Assembly: GCA_031549115.1 (NCBI GenBank)
Contig: JAVBQJ010000092.1
Span: 1-64,000 of the forward strand
DNA: 64,000 bases
DNA from: JAVBQJ01 sp031549115
GTDB lineage: Bacteria > Verrucomicrobiota > Lentisphaeria > Victivallales > Victivallaceae
Reading direction: 5' to 3'
Shown here: positions 61,010 through 64,000 of the stretch, piece by piece
How the letters are laid out: each line of letters begins with the position of its first letter
Position numbering within the stretch: the first letter of the stretch is position 1
Translations under genes and position numbers: made by a program
Notes under the pieces: generated by a model
The model's database searches: none
Told to the model about the DNA's origin: nothing
The model's input: the letters and a program-made list of their open reading frames with translations, nothing else

Positions 61010-63331
61010 TCAGGGGTTGCGGGGGACGAAAATCACCCGGTCGAACCAGATCCGGTCGGCCTTTTCCCGGGCGGAGGAACCGTAACCGGGGCCCTCGAAC
61101 TTCAACGACAGATAGACATCGTATTCGAGCTCCGGCCGGGCCGGATCGAATGCCTCGGTACAGTACTGATAGTAGTGTCTGGGCTTCATTCCGGCATACA
61201 TATAGAAATTGGTGTTCGGCTTCACCGCGCCTTCCAGGCGGTAGGCGTAGTAGCGGTCCGGGTGGAAATCACCCGAGCTCAAGCGCAAGCCGGCCATTCC
61301 CGTTTGCGCGTCGCCGTCGAACACGCCCAGCGGAAACGGAACTTCCGTTCCGTCCCAGCTCTGCGCCCAACCGGCTCCGGCGGCGCTGTCGGGCGTCGAA
61401 CCGCCGCGTGACGCGAATACCTGCTTCACCGTATTCGGATCCAGCGCCTGCAGCGGCTCCGGCAGCCGTCCCGGCTCCGCCTCGGCCAACGCCAGACGTT
61501 CCAGAACCAGCTCCCGGCCGCGTCCCTCCCAGTGCTTCCGCTGCGCCTCGTCGGGGTAACGCCGCAGCATCGCCTCCCGGAGATTCGCCAATACCCGTTC
61601 GCCGATGGCCGCCGCCGGTTCCAGCTCCGGGAATGTGGCTTTGACCGCATGGTACTTGCTCCCGAGCAGCGCCAGATCCAGCGCCAGCCGCAATTCATTC
61701 AATCGTGCCAGCGCCGCCGCATCCCCCGCCGCCTGCGCCGCCATGGCGTCGAAACGCTGCTGCCACCGCATCAGCCACTCCGGCGTCAGATAGCTGATCG
61801 CCCCCTCCCCGGCATCCCACGGGATGAAATGCGTCAGCTTCTCCCGCTGCTGTTCGAGTTCGCGCAGATAATCGCGCACGCCGGGCGCGGCGGCGCCGTA
61901 ATAAAAGTCGGTGAATTCCGTCACCAGCGCCTCCACATCGGCGTCGGCGTCGAAATACAAACTGACGATGACGTACATATACAGATCGCTGAAATTGAAG
62001 CCGTAGAATGTGCCGACGTCGTGTTCGAAAAAACCGCCGAAGACGCCGACGTCGCGCATGTACCGCACATCGGCCGCCAGCCGCTGCAGCGAAGCGAACG
62101 GCGTACCCCAATTGTAGGGCAACGGATAATACCACAGCGTCACCTTGCCGAGCCGACACCAGTCGCGCAAATGCCGCGCGGTTTCGGCGTTGTCCTCCGC
62201 CTGCCAGTCATGACCGAAGTTGTCGTCGATCGGAGCGAAGATCACCATCAGATTCTCCGGCAGCTTCTCTGCGATCGCCGGGGGCGCCTCCGATTGCGTT
62301 TTCCGGTACGCCAGCGTCGACACCCCGGCAGCCGGGAAACGCTCTTTGACCACATTGGCCAGCTCGATCAGAAAATCGAACAAAGGTCCGCCGTTGGCCC
62401 GGTACTTCGCCGTCAGCGCCTTGCAGCCGTCGCACAGACAGAAGGCCCCGCCCCAATCCATCGCCGACAGATTGAAGTAGCCGCGTCCGTTTTCGCGCTC
62501 GATCCGCTCGAGGAAGCGGTCGGTCAATTCGCGCCGCAACTCCGGATTGGCGAAACACAGCTGCATATTCGGCACCCGTTCCCCGGCGGCATTCATCGAA
62601 AAGTATTCCGGATGGGAGGCGAAATAATATTTCGTTTCCCGCCACGGCCACTTCATTTTGTCCTCTTCCGGGGTCGGCGGAATGTAATAGAACAGCGTAT
62701 GGCACTGCGGCGGCCGCAAGTGAAACATGTCGCTCGCCGCATTCAATTCGGGATAGGTCGCGCTGAAGAGACCGATCTCCGCCTCGTTGATGCCGTTGCG
62801 AAAGAAAAACATCCCGCTGTCCGGATGCTTGTAATAATAACTCAACATCAGATCGCGCAACGCGAACGACGGCACAAACCGCTCTTCGCCCTCCAGCGCC
62901 ACCGTCAGTTCCGGTTGTTCCGGCACCAGCTCCTCGCCGTACGGCGTGAACCAGCGGCAACCGAGATGATCGCGCAGAAACCGGTACACCGCATAACCGG
63001 CCCCATGCGTCCCTTCGCCATAGAGCAGCAAATCGTCGCCGTCCACGGCGATCACGCTCTCCTGCGGCGCCAGCCCGGCGACGGCGGCGCCGACCCGGAT
63101 CAGCTTGTCTTCCGCCGCCGCCTCCCCGGCCGCGACCGTTGCGAATTCCGCCCCGGTCGCCGTCTCGAGGTAATGCCGCAAATCCCGCGCCGCAATCCGG
63201 TCGAGCACCGCGTCCTCCGGCGGCATCACGATTTTGTAATCGCTGTGCCCGCCGGAAGCAAGGCGCAAATTCCCTCCGCAAAGCCCGCCTCCGGCGGCGA
63301 CGCTCAACAGTATCAATAACAGTACTTTCAT
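61010..63331 (-). CDS. Secreted DUF4838-family protein, glucuronidase-like fold
   Basis: The 773-residue protein starts with a signal peptide (MKVLLLILLSVAAGGGLC). The N-terminal region (EDAVLDRIAARDLRHYLETA, DGDDLLLYGEGTHGAGYAVY) resembles the alpha-glucuronidase N-terminal domain, and the middle has the DUF4838 cysteine pattern FCLCDGCKAL. Relatives occur in Planctomycetes, Lentisphaerae and Bacteroidetes and are thought to act on glycans. It lies 19 bases after the prepilin-like gene. Substrate unknown. Confidence 0.82.
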   Translation of the reverse strand: MKVLLLILLSVAAGGGLCGGNLRLASGGHSDYKIVMPPEDAVLDRIAARDLRHYLETATGAEFATVAAGEAAAEDKLIRVGAAVAGLAPQESVIAVDGDDLLLYGEGTHGAGYAVYRFLRDHLGCRWFTPYGEELVPEQPELTVALEGEERFVPSFALRDLMLSYYYKHPDSGMFFFRNGINEAEIGLFSATYPELNAASDMFHLRPPQCHTLFYYIPPTPEEDKMKWPWRETKYYFASHPEYFSMNAAGERVPNMQLCFANPELRRELTDRFLERIERENGRGYFNLSAMDWGGAFCLCDGCKALTAKYRANGGPLFDFLIELANVVKERFPAAGVSTLAYRKTQSEAPPAIAEKLPENLMVIFAPIDDNFGHDWQAEDNAETARHLRDWCRLGKVTLWYYPLPYNWGTPFASLQRLAADVRYMRDVGVFGGFFEHDVGTFYGFNFSDLYMYVIVSLYFDADADVEALVTEFTDFYYGAAAPGVRDYLRELEQQREKLTHFIPWDAGEGAISYLTPEWLMRWQQRFDAMAAQAAGDAAALARLNELRLALDLALLGSKYHAVKATFPELEPAAAIGERVLANLREAMLRRYPDEAQRKHWEGRGRELVLERLALAEAEPGRLPEPLQALDPNTVKQVFASRGGSTPDSAAGAGWAQSWDGTEVPFPLGVFDGDAQTGMAGLRLSSGDFHPDRYYAYRLEGAVKPNTNFYMYAGMKPRHYYQYCTEAFDPARPELEYDVYLSLKFEGPGYGSSAREKADRIWFDRVIFVPRNP

Positions 63332-63350
63332 GAATCTCCCCCTCCGCCGC

Positions 63351-64000
63351 TTACTGCCAGTAATCCACCCAATCCTTCAAATTCTGGTAGCGGATACGGT
63401 ACTCCTCCCGTCCGGCCGCGGGCTGATCCAACAATTGCGCCGTTTCCACATGCCCGTCCACATGGGTCTGGTTGCCGCGGTTATTATGACGGTGCGCCAT
63501 GTTGATTTCATTCTGGCAGCCGCCTTCGAAGGTCGGCGAGTAATACCCCCAGGTCGGATTCGGCGCCTCGGCGTCGATAAAGGCGACCATATTGCTCGGC
63601 TCCGGGCAATTGGAAATCTTTTTGGCGCCATAGCCCGGATACAACGCACCGCCCTGCTGGTTGACAGTCCCCAGACGGCTCTGGTAGTTGTAACTGGGCA
63701 CCTGGTTCAAACTGCTGTCGATATTGGAGTCTTTGAATGTCACCGGAGCTTGCGCCGGGCAATAGAGCGAAGCCGACATCGTACTCCCGGTATCATACTG
63801 GTTCGTGTACGGCAGATAATTCTTCAGGCTATCCCATACGGTGTTGACTCCGCCGCCCCACGTCGCCAACGGCATGTAATCGTTGAAGTCCCCCGTATAC
63901 AGAAAGGTCATGGTGCCGATCTGCTTCATGTTGTTGATACATTTGCTGCTCTGCGCCGCCGCGCGCGCCTTCGACAACGCCGGCAGCAGCATGCTGGCGA
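63351..64000 (-). CDS. Prepilin-like protein with H-X9-DG motif, truncated at the window edge
   Basis: The visible 216 or so residues run from SASMLLPALSKARAAAQSS to NLKDWVDYWQ and contain THVDGHVETAQ near the end. The N-terminal leader and Glu of the prepilin motif lie beyond position 64000, so the gene is partial only because the window ends. It matches the prepilin-like gene at 3.1-3.9 kb in its helix and after-helix segments (LLPALSKARAAAQ, GDFND). It is followed by the DUF4838 gene, the same order seen at the other end of the window. Confidence 0.85.
   Translation of the reverse strand, partial: ASMLLPALSKARAAAQSSKCINNMKQIGTMTFLYTGDFNDYMPLATWGGGVNTVWDSLKNYLPYTNQYDTGSTMSASLYCPAQAPVTFKDSNIDSSLNQVPSYNYQSRLGTVNQQGGALYPGYGAKKISNCPEPSNMVAFIDAEAPNPTWGYYSPTFEGGCQNEINMAHRHNNRGNQTHVDGHVETAQLLDQPAAGREEYRIRYQNLKDWVDYWQ

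Overview
The window looks like a GC-rich chromosome segment from the PVC superphylum, most likely Lentisphaerota (Victivallis-like). The pointers are a 50-residue small basic protein of the type described in Chlamydiae/Verrucomicrobia, a ribosomal spc cluster without rpmD, secreted DUF4838 and DUF4091/GH123-like proteins each next to a prepilin-like H-X9-DG protein, a LacI regulator and two glycyl radical enzymes that suit an anaerobe. No plasmid, phage, CRISPR, tRNA or rRNA genes are seen. The first 86 bases are pure C and look like an assembly artefact.

Layout: 0.1-5.0 kb is a minus-strand LacI / prepilin-like / DUF4091 block. At 5.0-8.3 kb there is a multi-hairpin intergenic region, a heavy-metal P-type ATPase and an M48 lipoprotein protease. 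At 8.5-13.7 kb lies a short dcw cluster (mraZ, rsmH, ftsL-like, ftsI, murC) behind 10-bp-phased GGGG boxes. At 14-17.6 kb are an SDR protein, two exported unknowns, the small basic protein and a frameshifted srkA-like kinase. From 17.9 to 55.3 kb every gene is on the minus strand. It holds a three-gene membrane operon with a C-terminal acyl-carrier-like domain, ung between inverted repeats, an aconitase / glycyl radical enzyme / methylenetetrahydrofolate reductase / flippase block, argS-manA-thioesterase-cmk-secY, fourteen ribosomal proteins, a sialate O-acetylesterase, hemW, uvrB, asnB, a STAS/RsbW-like pair, envelope lipoproteins, two rRNA/tRNA methyltransferases, a TPR protein and a stand-alone AICAR transformylase. 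On the plus strand, 55.5-61.0 kb carries holB, an AraC regulator, a second glycyl radical enzyme and mtnP. The window ends on the minus strand with DUF4838 and a truncated prepilin-like gene.

The most unusual feature is a family of intergenic elements with 220-280 nt cores at 13.7, 17.6, 45.8 and 59.9 kb. Each lies just after the stop codon of a gene on the same strand, opens with an A-rich tract and ATAGAGC, and folds into a string of hairpins. The stems differ between copies by paired, compensating changes, so the folded form appears to be under selection. A diverged relative may lie at 5.1-5.4 kb. A second, unrelated repeat pair forms inverted repeats around ung.

Gene junctions are tight, with many 4-bp ATGA/GTGA overlaps, so translational coupling is common. 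All functions come from reading motifs and gene order; no database search was run.
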